Shown one piece after another: positions 23,771 through 36,196 of a stretch of 64,000 bases of DNA. Source of the DNA: Anaeramoeba flamelloides (lineage: Eukaryota > Metamonada > Anaeramoebidae); assembly GCA_027625915.1 (NCBI GenBank), contig JANTQA010000047.1, positions 6,510,001 through 6,574,000 on the forward strand, in the 5' to 3' direction. Numbering within the stretch: the first letter of the stretch is position 1; each line of letters begins with the position of its first letter. Below the pieces are notes generated by a model. The model made no database searches. It had not been told where the DNA came from and worked only from the letters and a program-made list of their open reading frames with translations. A program made the translations under genes and the position numbers.

Positions 23771-24580
23771 TTATTTTTTGTTATTTTTTTTGTTTTGAAT
23801 TCTTTTCTCTTTTCTAATAAGTCTTCTCTTCTTTTTACGTTCTTTTTTCTTTTTAAGATGGGCAATATCCTTTTCAGATCTGTTTTTAGCATCCTTTCTT
23901 CTTTGATATCTTGTGGCTTCTTTTCTTCTTTGTTTAACAATATTTTTGTACCATTCCTTTTGTTTTTTGTTTTTAAGGAATCTTGCTCTCTTTTGTGAAA
24001 TCTTTTCACGTTTTCTTCTCAAAAGCTTTGGGGTGATAAGTCTTTGGATTTTTGGTGCCTTGGTTTTAATTTTGCCGCCTTCATTTTTTGGTTGTACTTC
24101 TCTTCTGATGGCATATTTACGAACATCTTCGTCTTTCTTGAGGGCAAACAATTTTCTGATGTTGTTGGCTCTTTTTGGTCCAAGTCTTCTTGGGACAATG
24201 CTGTCGGTAAGACCGGCAATGTCGTTTTCACCTTTCTTGACAACAATTAAATTGATAACACCTAGATCTGGTCCTAAAATACATCCTCTGACGTTACGTC
24301 TAATTCTTTCACCCTTTCTTTTTGGGCGGTAACATGGGTGACCTTCTCTTAATAAGAGTCTGGCACGGGTGGAAACAAGAACACCTTGCATCATTGGGAA
24401 ACCTTGTTTGTCATTTCCTCCAGTGATTTTGAAAATGTATCCCTTGAATTCTTCTCCAAGTGGATCTCCAATGATCTCTTGGCTGATACGCTTTTCCCAA
24501 AAATAGGCAAGCTTTCTTTCATCGTCAATGTCAATTACTTTTTGTAATCCAGTAACTGGGTTTGCAATATTAAGTTTCAT
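23771..24580 (-). CDS. RPS6: Small-subunit ribosomal protein eS6
   Basis: 269 residues from an ATG that matches the universal eS6 start ([20 protein letters not shown]). The full globular part aligns by eye: [52 protein letters not shown] and [20 protein letters not shown] are all present. The protein is part of the 40S subunit and binds 18S rRNA. In animals, fungi and plants the C-terminal helix ends in an Arg-Arg-x-Ser-Ser cluster phosphorylated by S6 kinases. Here that region reads [20 protein letters not shown] with no Ser or Thr, so canonical S6 phosphorylation is not possible. The frame is uninterrupted and, with its higher GC, stands out from its flanks. Identification is firm. Confidence 0.98.
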   Translation of the reverse strand: MKLNIANPVTGLQKVIDIDDERKLAYFWEKRISQEIIGDPLGEEFKGYIFKITGGNDKQGFPMMQGVLVSTRARLLLREGHPCYRPKRKGERIRRNVRGCILGPDLGVINLIVVKKGENDIAGLTDSIVPRRLGPKRANNIRKLFALKKDEDVRKYAIRREVQPKNEGGKIKTKAPKIQRLITPKLLRRKREKISQKRARFLKNKKQKEWYKNIVKQRRKEATRYQRRKDAKNRSEKDIAHLKKKKERKKKRRLIRKEKRIQNKKNNKK

Positions 24581-25178
24581 ATTGTAAAAAAAAAAAAAAG
24601 ATCTTTAAAGTAAAAGACAAAAAAAAAATTAAAAAAAAAGAATTGAAAGAAAAGCAACAGTAAGACAAAAAAAAAAAAATTAAAATAAAGAAAAGCAAAA
24701 TTGTTTTGTTTGAGAAAAAAAGAGCTTTTGAGAAATTAGATGGTTTAAGTGACCAGAAAGAAAGAAATGTTTACTTCTTTTAAAATTATTAAAATAGATT
24801 ATCAAAAAAAAATGAAAAATATTTTATTAATTTGACGAGTGAAAAACGAGAAACAGACTGATCTTGCTCTTGAATAAGTGCTTGTTCCAAACAAAAAATA
24901 TTTTTAATACACATCATAGCGCAAACCATCTTTTATTTTACTACATCGGATTTGTTTCTCAAAAATAGAATTAAGGAGTATCTGAATTTTATACTCAGTG
25001 AGCATTGAAATACAAATCAGTAAATAGATTAAGACCTTTAAAATATAGTGAATTGAGGGAAAGTCAAAATATTGCAAATTTTTATCAATTTAAGATTTTG
25101 ACTAAAATCATTTATAGATCCAAAAACTTTTCGAAAAATCCCAACAAAACAAGGCAAAAATAAAAAGCTATTTTTTTT

Positions 25179-25283
25179 GATATTGGGAAAATGTCACTCC
25201 ACTTTCTTTTCAAACAGGTGGCTACACTCACTACCAACTCTAACATACTTCAATATAAAGTGGAGTGACATTTCCCCAATATC
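25179..25283. repeat. Palindromic element of about 105 bases
   Basis: Ends are inverted copies: GATATTGGGAAAATGTCACT with CCACTTT on the left, and AAAGTGGAGTGACATTTCCC with CAATATC on the right. The centre is non-coding. Probably a short MITE; a single copy in this window. Confidence 0.6.
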
Positions 25284-26170
25284 ATTTTGGAAGTCGAAAA
25301 TTTTGAGTGAAAAATTTTGGGTTTGGAAAGTAATTTTTTTTTGCCTTCTTCAGAAAAAACCTAAATTTTACATTTTAACAAGATCTATTAACTCAACATA
25401 CTTTTGAGTTCATAATTCGTGTTTTGGGTATAAAAGTAATAACCACTGGTAATAAAATTAGAATAATCCTTAATGTGATTTTTTAATAACAAAACAAATT
25501 TTATGATCATTGAATATTATCAAATAACTTTCGTAAATAATAACATTTTTATTGACTAAAAAGAATACCAATCCAATTGATCGTGTTAAGATTTAAAAAT
25601 AAGGTTTTTTTTTTAAATTTTTTTCTTTATTGGAAACCATTGGCAAACCTAATTTGAAATTTTACTTGAATAGGTTTGAAAATCATAATTTCAATGTTTC
25701 AATTTCGATTCAATTGATTTTCTACCATAACAGAGTTTACTTTGAGTGTTCCAATATTCTTGAAAATAATGTCGATGAAGAAATGAAAAGATGAAATTAA
25801 CAAAAAATTTGATTGAAAATTTGTTTTTTTTAATTAGCAAAGTTATTTCATTTTTTGGATCAATAAACTATTTTCAAAAAAAGTCTGGTAAATATTCTTA
25901 TAAATTATCCTTTTTAAATTCAATTCTAACAAAACTAAACTCAATTTCAAAATCATTGGCCCATTTAAAATCAAATTTTGAAAATAAATATTTTTATAAA
26001 TTAAAGTTTATTATTATAATAAAAAAATTAGTATTTTAATATTCGGTTCTATACATTAGAAATATTTTTTTTTTGTCTCTAAAAATAAAATAAAAAAAAT
26101 TAAAAAAAAAAATAAAAAAAAATGTGGAAATTTATTATGAAATTTTGTTTATTTAAATATCCAAAATTGT

Positions 26171-26371
26171 TACAGTCAGTTTCACTTTTAAGGCAAAAAC
26201 TATCAACGAAATTTAAGGCACAAAAAAAATCTCAAATTAAAGCACAAAATTCAAATTCTAGTAAAAATAAATTGTAAAAAAAAAAATTACAAATTTTGTG
26301 CCTTAATTTGAGATTTTTTTGTGCTTTAAATTTCGTTGAAAGTTTGTGCCTTAAAAGTGAAACTGACTGTA
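26171..26371. mobile_element. TA-target foldback MITE, copy 6
   Basis: Starts TACAGTCAGTTTCACTTTTA and ends AAAGTGAAACTGACTGTA. Terminal arms are among the least diverged of the seven copies. Confidence 0.85.
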
Positions 26372-26729
26372 TCAATCAAACACGAATTGTGAATAATAAA
26401 CAAAGTATTTATTTGTGAGTTAAACAATTTTTTAATCAAAGTCATGCAAGTTTCTGAAACTACTTTATATCATACTTTTTAGTTGTGAAAATTAATTGGG
26501 TCTTTTTATCTTTTTATTAGTAAGAAATATTTTCCAGAGAAGTTTAATTTAGATAAATTTTCCAATACACTAAAAACCTTTGAAATAGTTTTTAATTGTT
26601 TATAAAAACTGCCTGGGTCCTTACTGTTTTGTCCATTTTTTTGAATTTAGTGGTAACCCACTTTTAAAGATAAATTATTTAGTTTTTTATATTTTTTAGG
26701 AACTTTTGATGCAGATATTCTGAAATATT

Positions 26730-26733
<4 letters not shown>

Positions 26734-26765
<32 letters not shown>
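26734..26765. repeat. (AT)n microsatellite
   Basis: About 16 AT units followed by CGATATA. Confidence 0.95.
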
Positions 26766-26769
<4 letters not shown>

Positions 26770-28015
26770 ATAATCAGTATTAATATTTCATTTTATTTAA
26801 TATTGCTGATTTCACAATAGATCCAGCAACAAAGAGAATTTTTTTATGAAATTTAAAACAGTAAATGCTCTTCTTTTTTGGAAATATTTTTTTTTTCTTT
26901 ATTTGGAATAAAAATCTTGGGTACTAAATTCAAAATTAAAACAATGAAAATAATTTTTAAAAAAGGAATAATTATTGTATAAAACACCCCTTTAATTTAA
27001 TTCTTAAATAGACATCCCAAGTTTTAACTTGAAAAATTTTTTTCAAAAGAACTGGTTGGTTCAACAATAACTATCATTTATGCTGAGAATATCCGATATA
27101 AGTTATTGATGAGATGTATTTTGCATTATTATCATTTTTTTATTTTTCATGCTAGAAATCAAAACAAAGATCATTTACAATAGTAAAGTGAACTCAAAAA
27201 GAAGCAGGTTCCAAAAAAAAGTCAATGAAGTTATTTTGTGTACAAGTATTTGAGTTTTGAGTTGATGGTTTCAGAAATAATACTTGGCCGAGTTACTGTT
27301 AAAGTTTGAGTCTAGTAATCTCGATAAAAATATATTGGTTATCCTGTATACTTAATTTTTAATACTTGAGTTTTTATATACTTTATTATTTCATTTAGAG
27401 AATATCATTACTCTTTTTAAAATTAAATCAATAGTTTAATTTATTTATTATTGATTATTTTCAAAATAGTAATATATAGTAATGAGCAAAAAAGGGAATC
27501 AATAATAGACTTTACCTTACTTTGTTGTTGGATTTATATTCAGATAAATTCAGAATAAAATAATAAAATATACTTTGGTAAATGAAGGATGGAAAGATCA
27601 TTAAAATTTAGGTTTAAGGGTGAATTTTGCAATTTAAGCTCAAAAGAAAAATGTTTTTTAATTTTGGTTTGGTAATAGGAAATTCTCACACAGTTTTATC
27701 CAGATCTAAGTGCGAAAAAATGATATTTTTTTAAAAATTTGTTTGTCCTTGTCTCTAAAAATAATCGAAAAGGTTGGAAAAAAATAAGCTATTTGTGAAA
27801 ATTTCTATATGAAAAAGTCATATAACCGGAGATCTTTTTGATAAGTTTTTACTATGAATTAATTATCTGTGAGTTTAGTTAAGAGTGATTGAGTTTTACA
27901 TAGAAAAAGGTAAAAATTGAGAAAAATTGTAAATATTCTAAAGTTTTCTTTATTATTTTCGAATGAGGTTAAAATTTGCTTAAAAACGTGCAAAAGTATT
28001 ATGGATTTTAGATAG

Positions 28016-28490
28016 AATTCACAAATATTCAAAGACTCTTACCAAAAAGATCATTTTATCAAAAAATTTCATCTAATTGATCTACAAATATATTATTTTC
28101 ATCAAGATTATCAAATCGAAAATCCCACAAAACCTTTCCTACAATACCTCAACCCAATTTATCTAGCTTCAAAGGAAGCATTCAGTTTTGAGAAAAAGAA
28201 AACCAACAAAAAAAAATTGTCACAACGAAAAGGATCCAAATATTCTGAGGTTCTTTGGCAAGGAGGTTCAGTTCAGTATATCTAATTGAGTGAATTTTAT
28301 CCTGGAAAGCGTTGTTGGGAACTTCAATCCAAGAAAAAAAAACAAAAAGAACTCACAACCTTAAAAAACTCAAGAGAAAAACACAACTTCTTTGTTGGAA
28401 TTATTCTGATTTATCGTGGCAATTGAAAGATTTCAAGTTACCCAAAGATTAAAAATCATCGACAATGCGACATTTTAAATCCTTGGGTTA
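28016..28490 (+). pseudogene. Decayed reading frame, unidentified
   Basis: One frame keeps protein-like content for about 470 bases: 89 open codons (for example KPFLQYLNPIYLASKEAFSF), then about 46 more (RCWELQSKKKKQKELTTLKN), then a third stretch. About three stop codons interrupt it and there is no ATG. The codon content contrasts with the random A/T runs around it, so it appears to be a gene fragment that lost function. I cannot assign a family. It lies about 550 bases upstream of the RCC1/F-box gene on the same strand and could be a relic of a duplicated neighbour. Confidence 0.3.
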
Positions 28491-29043
28491 TTTATTGAGA
28501 GTGTTTGGTGAGATATTCGTGATTATTTTTCTTTTTCACTCTCAGGTTTCCTAATAAGTCTTTTCGAGTTTACTTATCTAAAAATTTCATCTTCTTTTTT
28601 ATTAAAAAAATTTTATTATTTTTTGATCATAATTGGAGAATATTTCCATGAACATGACTTTATTATTTAAATAAGATTGGATCAAAAGGCCTTGAGAGAG
28701 CTTGGTAAATTATTAACTTGGTCGTTAAATTATATAAAATTTCAATAGATTCAAAAAAAGCTTGAAAATACTTTTTGGAAGTTTCCTGAATATTGTCACT
28801 TTGAAAACAAAATCTTATTGATAATGTTATTTAAAAATTGAACAAAAGAGTTGGAATATTTTTCAAACCCTAAACAATTTCCTTTGTGAATAATTTCAAC
28901 CTTTCTCATTTTTTGTCAATTATTTTTTCTAAAAGTGATTTTTGAATACCAAAAGGACTTTAATTTAATTCTCAAAGGATTACAAAAAGCTAATTTCAAA
29001 AAAGTGTCAAATCAAGATCTTTCTAAAAGGTTAACTAACCAAA

Positions 29044-31706
29044 ATGAGACATATCTTTGTTTATGGATCAAACAAAAATAGGCAACTCTTATTTCTTGAT
29101 CGTACAGAAATCTTTTCAACAGACAAATTGATTGATGTCACGAAACACTCTAAAAAATATTTTAATTCTGAACAACCATTCTTAATTTCGTGTGGATCAA
29201 CCCAGACATTTCTTGCAACAAAGGAAGGAACGATTTATGGTTATGGACTAAGATCATATTCCAATATTAACAAAAAAAACACAAAGAAAAAGGTTGGCTT
29301 TAATAATTTACTATTCCGTTTGAAGAAGTTTAAAAAGAAAAAAATCCAACAAATCATTTGTAATCCCATCCAAGCAATTATTCTTGTTGGCGGTTTTCTA
29401 TATTCAATAGACAACCTCAACACAATAAAGAATAAACAGCAGTTGGGTGTATCAAAAATTGAGTTACCAAAAGAAATTACCATATTACAGGTCTCGTGTG
29501 GGGAAAATTATTTTGTTGCCAAAGACAGCAATTTGCAATTAAGATCGTGGGGGATTTGCTCAAATGGTGAATTAGGGCATGGCCTATTCTCTGACGAAAA
29601 AGAATTCCCCACTGTTCTTGAAAGTTTCAAATCAATAAACGCATGCTTATTTGAGTGTGGCAGTTACCATTTTTTCGTTTTAAGCACCGAGGGTGATTTG
29701 TATGGGTGCGGCAAGGGCGAAAACGGGCAACTAGGGAACAATAATTCTCAAAATCTATCTCTTCCAAAATTAATAATAAATAAGGAAGCGATCTCTAAAG
29801 ATTTCGGGTTAATTACCCAAATCGCATGTGGGGACGAACACTCTTTACTTTTAAATTCAAAGGGTACTGTATTTGTTTGTGGAAAAGGAAGTTCAATTGG
29901 AAGGGCTAATTTTAAAAAAAATACAACTTTTTGTTGTTTAGATTTTTCATTAACAAAACCAATCAAAACAATTATTGTGAAAAGTGGTTATCAACAAAGC
30001 TATAGCCTCTTTATTTCAAAAAAAAATAAACTTTATTCTGTTGGGTTTGAATTTCAGACCAAAATGAAGAATAAACCACAGAATAATTCAATTGAAATTG
30101 GTGAATTCAAAAGCACCTCAAATCCCAATAAGAATACTGGGGGGAAAAAAATGGGAATTGAAGTTGAAAAAGAAAGAAAAAATAAAAAAGATATTATAAA
30201 TGAAAAGGAAAAAGAAAAGGAAAGGGACAATTTTATTGAAAATGAAAATAATAATGAAATAGAAATCGAAATCGAAATCGAAATCGAAAAGGAATTTGAA
30301 AATGATCAAAACAATAAGAAAACAAAAATAGTTAAGAATCAAAAACAAGATTTACCATTGAAAATGAAAAACAACATCAATATTCAAAAAATTGAAATCC
30401 CAGAAGGACTAGTCCCAAAAAGAATTGGCCGTGGGTGGTTTCATTTGATAATAATATGTTCAAAAAAGAAAACCCAAAACCAGACAAAACTACGAAAAAA
30501 ACAACAAAGCATCGAAAACAAAATTAAAGAATTAGGCAATTTTTATACTTTATCAGATGAATTAATATTTAAAATATTTGACTATTTAGATGAGAGGCAT
30601 TTATGTAAATTGTGTATTACGTCAAGCGAAATACGATATTTTGCAACAAATGATTGGCTCTGGAAAAGACTGTTTTTAAAAGATACTAAATACATCAACC
30701 AAGAAAATAGCCAGGACATTTATGCAATGATAAAAACAGCATCAATACCTAACACGGGGTATTGGCAAGCATACACATCATTAGCAAAAAAATGTAAAAA
30801 TGTGATCATGATGAGCGAAAAATCAAAAGTGAAGGGCAAAGAACCAAGCCAAATAAATAGATTTTTTAAATCAAACCTGATTCAGAAAAAAAAATTCACT
30901 GCTTTGATGCTAGGATTAAGTTGTGGGGGGAAAAGTTCCATGTTTAGTTATTGGGTAACGGGATCAAAAACTGCCCATCGTCCCTACATAGGTAAGATTT
31001 TTGTTTTGTTTGATAAGTTTATTCGTATTTATGATATGTTGTTCTTAGTATTATTATAATTGCTTGATTAAAACAAGTATTATTCTCTTAAAAATTTCTT
31101 AGGATTTAACCAAAATGAGATAAAGGTACATAAGCGTTCACTAATGATTACTGTAGGTGTTATACTTTTCATTATAATTTATTTTATTTGTCGATCGAAA
31201 ATTAATCAAAAAATAAAAATAAAAATAAAAGGATTCTTTCATAAAATTATCCTTCTGGTTATGTAAAATTAAACTTGATTTTTATATAAAATTCAATTTT
31301 ATCAAAATATATTTTTTTTTGTATATATCATCTTAATATGTTTCTGTGTATATGTACACAATAGCAAGTTGCAGGTGCCCCGAGGATTATACCATTATGG
31401 AAACATTATTTCCAGGCGGCCCAAGGTTTTATTTATGTAATTGATTCAACTGACAAAGAAAGGATCGAAGAATCAAAAATTGAATTTTATAAATGTATTA
31501 CGCATATAGATATGTTAGAGAAACCAATATTAATTTTAGCTTCGAAACAAGATCTATCAAATGTAATGACAATCTTGGAAATATCGAAAATCTTTAATCT
31601 TGATGAATTGGACCGTGATTGGTTGTTGCTGGCCATCTCACGGTTTTCGGATATATATTTAGATGGTTTAAAATGGTTGATCTCAAAAATGTCAAAAAAT
31701 AAATAA
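29044..31706 (+). CDS. RCC1-repeat / F-box / degenerate Arf-like GTPase fusion, three exons
   Basis: Exons 29044-30991, 31103-31152 and 31365-31706 encode about 779 residues. Residues 1-330 form RCC1-type blades (for example LYGCGKGENGQLGNNNSQNL). About 340-455 is a Lys/Glu/Asn linker. An F-box follows at about 501-548 (LSDELIFKIFDYLDERHL, then WLWKRLF). The C-terminal 165 residues are an Arf-family G domain: KFTALMLGLSCGGKSSM (P-loop at 624-631), YIGFN across the first splice, PLWKHYFQAAQGFIYVIDST, ILASKQDL and GLKWLISKM. With this splicing the GFN-to-PLW spacing equals that of Arf1. The P-loop Lys-Ser is kept. The switch I Thr is Tyr648, the DxxGQ motif is QVAGA (667-671), and NKxD is SKQD (726-729). 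F-box proteins normally recruit substrates to SCF cullin ligases. I infer a substrate adaptor carrying a nucleotide-binding or pseudo-GTPase module; hydrolysis is unlikely. Confidence 0.9.
30992..31102 (+). other. Intron 1 of the RCC1/F-box/Arf-like gene
   Basis: 111 bases, GTAAGA donor and TTCTTAG acceptor, phase 1. Joining restores the Gly of the Arf switch I motif YIGFN. Confidence 0.85.
31153..31364 (+). other. Intron 2 of the RCC1/F-box/Arf-like gene
   Basis: 212 bases, GTAGGT donor and ACAATAG acceptor, phase 0. A rival donor four bases downstream with a later acceptor also keeps the frame, but it shortens the switch region by two residues relative to Arf, so the chosen boundaries fit better. 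Confidence 0.7.
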
Positions 31707-31765
31707 TATTTACACTTTCTCAAAATATTATTCAACATTCAACATTTTTTTGAAAGCTTTTTTAT

Positions 31766-32300
31766 TTATAAACCCCATTCCAAAAATTTGGAAATCACAG
31801 AAATACTCAAAATCAAAAATAGGCAAAAAAATTCTTAAAATTTTTTGTATTTTTCCAAACAGAATATTAAACCACACTTAAGTAGCACAGTATTAAAGTT
31901 TTTATACGTAATCATTTTGATCCAAATAAAAGAAAAAAGAAAATAAAACCAAAAAAATAAAAATCCTCTCCGTGTTTAAACTAATGAAACGAGAACAACA
32001 AAAAATTTGTATTGGTAAATATGTTGAAATTTATTCACCAACAATTCTTGATCGATCAAATGATAAGATACCATCTACCAATTGTATGTCATTTTTCAAT
32101 TTAACAAACTCAACATTAACCATTTATCACTCATTGGAAAAAAATTCATATATCTAAAGAAACATATTGTGTAACTGGAAAAAAGGAAATGAAAACAAAA
32201 CAAAAAATACAAAAAAATGAAATAATTTGTAAAATCAAAATTATTTCCAAATTGAATGTAAAGTGTGGTATTGTTATTTTTTCAACTGTTTTAGCTGTGA
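31766..32300 (+). repeat. Dispersed repeat, copy 1 of 2
   Basis: Co-linear with 42905-43470. Shared landmarks in order are CATTCCAAAAATTTGGA, CAAAATCAAAAATAGGC, AAACCACA(C/T)TTAAGT, GTTTTTATAC, AAATTATTTCCAA and ACTGTTTTA. No frame is conserved across the pair, so it is probably a decayed mobile element. Confidence 0.5.
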
Positions 32301-32334
32301 CCAAATTTTTGGAATTGAGTAGATAAAATAGATG

Positions 32335-33575
32335 TTTTGATGATAACATATATTATCATGATACTATCAATTAAATCGCAATAATATTTAAAAAAAATCG
32401 CGATTAGTCAAACTTTATCGCGAAAAATCATAAAATCGTGATATTCCATATTATCGTGAAAAAATGAAAAATTATTTTTTTGAAATCACTTTAAAAAAAT
32501 CCCATTGACTTTTACAAAGCCTTGAGACTTTTACAACGCTTTTACTCTTTAAAAATGTTAGAAAGTGTTTGAGAGGGTTTTTAATTGTCTTCGAGTGTTT
32601 GAAAGTATTGAAAGACATAAATTTTTATCAACAGAATGAAGACTGTTTGTAGTGGGAAATTAAAATTTTTTTTCAATTTATTTTTTTTTTTTTTTTTAAC
32701 AAAATATAAAATCACAAACCAATTTTATGATCAAACTAATAATAACCCATTCTAACAATATACTTGAATATAATATGGATGTGTTTTCTTAAAAATGTAT
32801 TTATTACCTTCAAAACTTTAAATAACCAAAAAGAATAAAGAGTAATTTTCTCTTCTTATTGGTGATCGATTAAAAACAATCATAAAAACTCTAGTTGTGT
32901 TTTCTGTCCAATATAAAGATATGAGAAGAAGAAGAAGAATAGCAAGAAGAAAACAAATTTCCAAAAAATCTTAATAATTGGGAATAATGAGGCTTGGTTG
33001 TGAAATCTTTTTAAAAGTGATCCAACTCCTTTTAGCTTTTATTGAATATTGAAAATATTTTACACCCTAGAACACATTCTTTAAAGAACAGATAAAGTGT
33101 TGGTTGTTTTTGAAACTCATTTATTCAACACAATTCACAACACTACGATTGACTGAGAAAATATTTATTTATCTTTAGTTCTTATTACTTTTGGTGATCG
33201 AAAAGTCCGATAGGTTTGTCAACCAAACAAAAACACTATAAAACTCTTTGATCTGATCCTTGATTGTAATCAAGTATTCTTTTTTGTTGTTTTTTCAAAG
33301 ATTAACTTTTTTTAACATAAACTGTTTTGTGATCAAAAAAATTTATTCATTGTAAAAATATTGCAGAATTGGCCCAAAAGCCCATCAACTATTATATCGC
33401 GATTTAATTTTTATCATGATATTTTGGCATTTATCACAATTTTTAAATAATTATTACGATTTTATAGAATATTGTGATTTCTTATATTATCGTGATAATA
33501 TTAAATATCGTGTTTTTTCTAAAATATCGCGATTTTTGTAACTTTATGGTGAATTAAGCATGATATCATCAAAAA
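32335..33575. mobile_element. 1.2-kb element with ATCGCGAT-rich ends
   Basis: Both ends have inverted TTTGATGATA termini. Subterminal zones of about 130-190 bases are packed with short palindromic words such as ATCGCGAT, ATCGTGAT and TATCATGATA. The left and right zones are inverted relative to each other. The middle has no transposase or other coding frame. The arrangement resembles a non-autonomous DNA transposon with clustered subterminal binding sites. Confidence 0.45.
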
Positions 33576-33791
33576 CTCTAATCTTTTCTTTGAACATTTA
33601 TGTTATATAAAAAAAAAAAGAAAATCAAAAAATTAAATGTTAAATAAAATAAAATTTGTTCTAGGAATATAGTGTTTAAAAAATTTTCAAGAATTAAAAT
33701 GTTTAAAGAATTTAGCTCCAGCTACTCGAATTTTTAAAAGAAAAAAAATTCCAGTTTGTTTAGAATGAAGTTGTATTTTTTCTTGTATATA

Positions 33792-34026
33792 TATATAAGC
33801 TAAATTTCAAAAATTGGGACAGATTTTTCATCTTAAAAAAATTTGTTAATACGTTTTTTTTTTTGAATAATAATGTATTTTACTAAATTTTTTTCGAGTT
33901 AATAATCAAGATAAATTAATAAATAAAAATGTAGTGTAACTATTTTATTTTTTGAAAAACAAATGAAAAAAGAAAAAAATAATAATAAAAAAAGTTTTCC
34001 AGAATTTTGAAATTTGGCTTATATAA
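33792..34026. repeat. Foldback element, ATATAAGC-ended family, copy B
   Basis: Second copy of the element at 5317-5550. Both ends carry TATATAAGC(T/C)AAATTTCAAAA in inverted orientation, and the interior is co-linear (AAATTAATAAATAAAAATG). Confidence 0.6.
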
Positions 34027-36165
34027 GACAAATTACACTTAAAATTTATCAGCCAAAAATGAAAAAAAAAATTATTTTTAAAGTATTAATCAAATAATGA
34101 TTGTTTTAACATAAGAAAAATAATAAACTTAAGATTAGAGTCGATATTCATAATAGAAATAAATTAACAAATTAATGATTTTTGGAAAAAAAAAAAAAAA
34201 ATGTTAAAAAAATATTTGGTCACATATCATCTGGATCACATATCATCTGGATCACCTCATGAACAATTTCTCAATTTCCTATAGAAATAAAAATTCTTTA
34301 CAAAAATTCTTTTTAATATAATTAAAATATATTTCATTTCGAAAGAAATTACATACCCACAATTTTCTTCAAGTTGATTGGGAGTTTTCAAACATTTTTT
34401 GTTTATTTTTTGAAAGACCTTCTTTAAAATTAAAATTTAATTAAAAGGGGATTGGTAAAAAAAAAAAAAAAAAGTCATAGAAAAGAAAAAAAATTGAAAA
34501 AAGAAAAAGTTATTGAAATAAAAAAATTTGTTTTGATACAAATTGAAATTTTATTTTAAAAGGAATATATGACAAACCCCTATAAAGCCATTTTCAATAA
34601 CATTAAAAGGTGAGTTAACATTTTTGAAAAATAGTTTACTTAGAATTATAATTATAATAATTACCATAGTGCATTATTTAACTATGTCTTTTTTTTAAAA
34701 CTCAAACTTTTTTTTTTGTAAAAATGCAAGTATATGATTCTTGATAACTACCAATAAGAAAGAGATTAGAACACTAAAAAGTGTAGGATAGTACTAATCT
34801 ACTGTGAAAAGATTTTGAAAATCCTTAAGGTTATTCGGAAAAGTTTGAAAATTTTCATATATTCTTATTTTCAATTCAACCCGGGTAAAATAAGAATTAT
34901 TTTATATTAAATTCCAATTTATAAATGTTATTTAAAGTTATTTTAGAAGAGTTTAACTAATTTTATTACAAAAAATATAATCTTATAAATCCCAAAATAT
35001 CGCTGCGCTCAAGTATTTACAACATTTTTTACAATTAATTTGGTTCAGTAAACCCAATTATTTGATCAATAAACGACAAAGAAAAAAGGCCATCAATTAT
35101 TCATTAAAATTTTGGAAATCAAATGAATTCTCTTTCTTTGTTGAAAAACAATTACTAAAATCAAACAGTGTTTTTGGATTGGTTCGAAAGATATCAATAT
35201 CATTTTTAAAAAAATAAAAAAAAGTTTGATCTCTTTTTTTCTTTAAGAAAAGCAAGAAGAAAAGAGATTATTAATAAAAGATTATCAAAGTGAGAAAAAT
35301 ACATAATTGCAAATTTTTAAAAAAAAATAAAAACATTTTTTTAATATGCCAAGCTAAGAATTTTTAGAGGAATACTACAAAATTAGTAACTGTTAAGAAC
35401 AAAATAATAGATACAGTGTTTTATTTTTGATGGTCTTTGGAGAATTTCTTAATAAACGGGAAATAAAAGGGGAGAGAGAAAACCCATTCAAAAGTTGGAC
35501 GATCTAGTTTGTCTCTGTGGTATTTAAACCAAGTTTTGATCCTTCCAATGTATGAAAATATAAAATTTAACTTCAGTGTTTTCGATTACTCCATTGAGAG
35601 AAAAAGATCCTTTGAAGAAAAATAACTTCAAATTACTATTGAAAATAAGTTCTTGGTTTTTACTTGTTTAAATTTGTTTTTTTTTTTTTGATTGTCTTGT
35701 TGTGTAGAGTTAGATCCTTATTTCCAAAAATAAATAACATCTCATATTGTTTCATTTGTTCAAAAATCACCAGTTATAATTCCTCGTTTTGGATCCCCTT
35801 CCAGACTCAAAATATGATATTGTTCTAGTGCAAAGAGGATATTAATCGTCGTTCTTGGAACTACATAATATCATCTTATATCACTTGGAACAATATCTTA
35901 TTTCTCGTTCTTCCAGGCCAAACACGTCACATAACAAAGTGATTGTTTCCAAATCAAAACAATAAAGACAGTTATTAAACAGTTCAAATTTATATGTAAC
36001 AATAAATTATTAAATTTTTTAATTTAAAATTTTGAGATGTAAGATATAATTTTAATTCGAATAGATTTTTTTTTTGTTTGTTTTTATATCTTGAAAATTT
36101 GGAGATCAATTTAAAATAAATTTACACTTTTGAATACACCATTTTCCATTATATATAAAAAAAAA

Positions 36166-36193
<28 letters not shown>
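36166..36193. repeat. (AAT)n microsatellite
   Basis: About nine AAT units. Confidence 0.9.

Positions 36194-36196
<3 letters not shown>

Larger units (their letters stand above)
24581..29043. other. Intergenic region with small foldbacks and a decayed frame
   Basis: About 4.5 kb. It carries the palindrome at 25179-25283, TA-target MITE copy 6, an (AT)n run at 26734-26765 and the decayed reading frame at 28016-28490. The A-tract just upstream of the eS6 ATG is probably its 5' leader. No other gene is supported. Confidence 0.5.

Noticed and set aside
23756-24332. Plus-strand frames opposite eS6
   Set aside because: Antisense shadows; the minus strand encodes an unmistakable eS6.
25791-26039. 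82-codon frame
   Set aside because: Lys/Ile/Leu/Phe content expected from A/T-rich noise; no landmarks.
35160-35200. TTGGTTCGAAAGATATC as a tRNA T-arm
   Set aside because: No matching acceptor stem, D-arm or anticodon arm around it.
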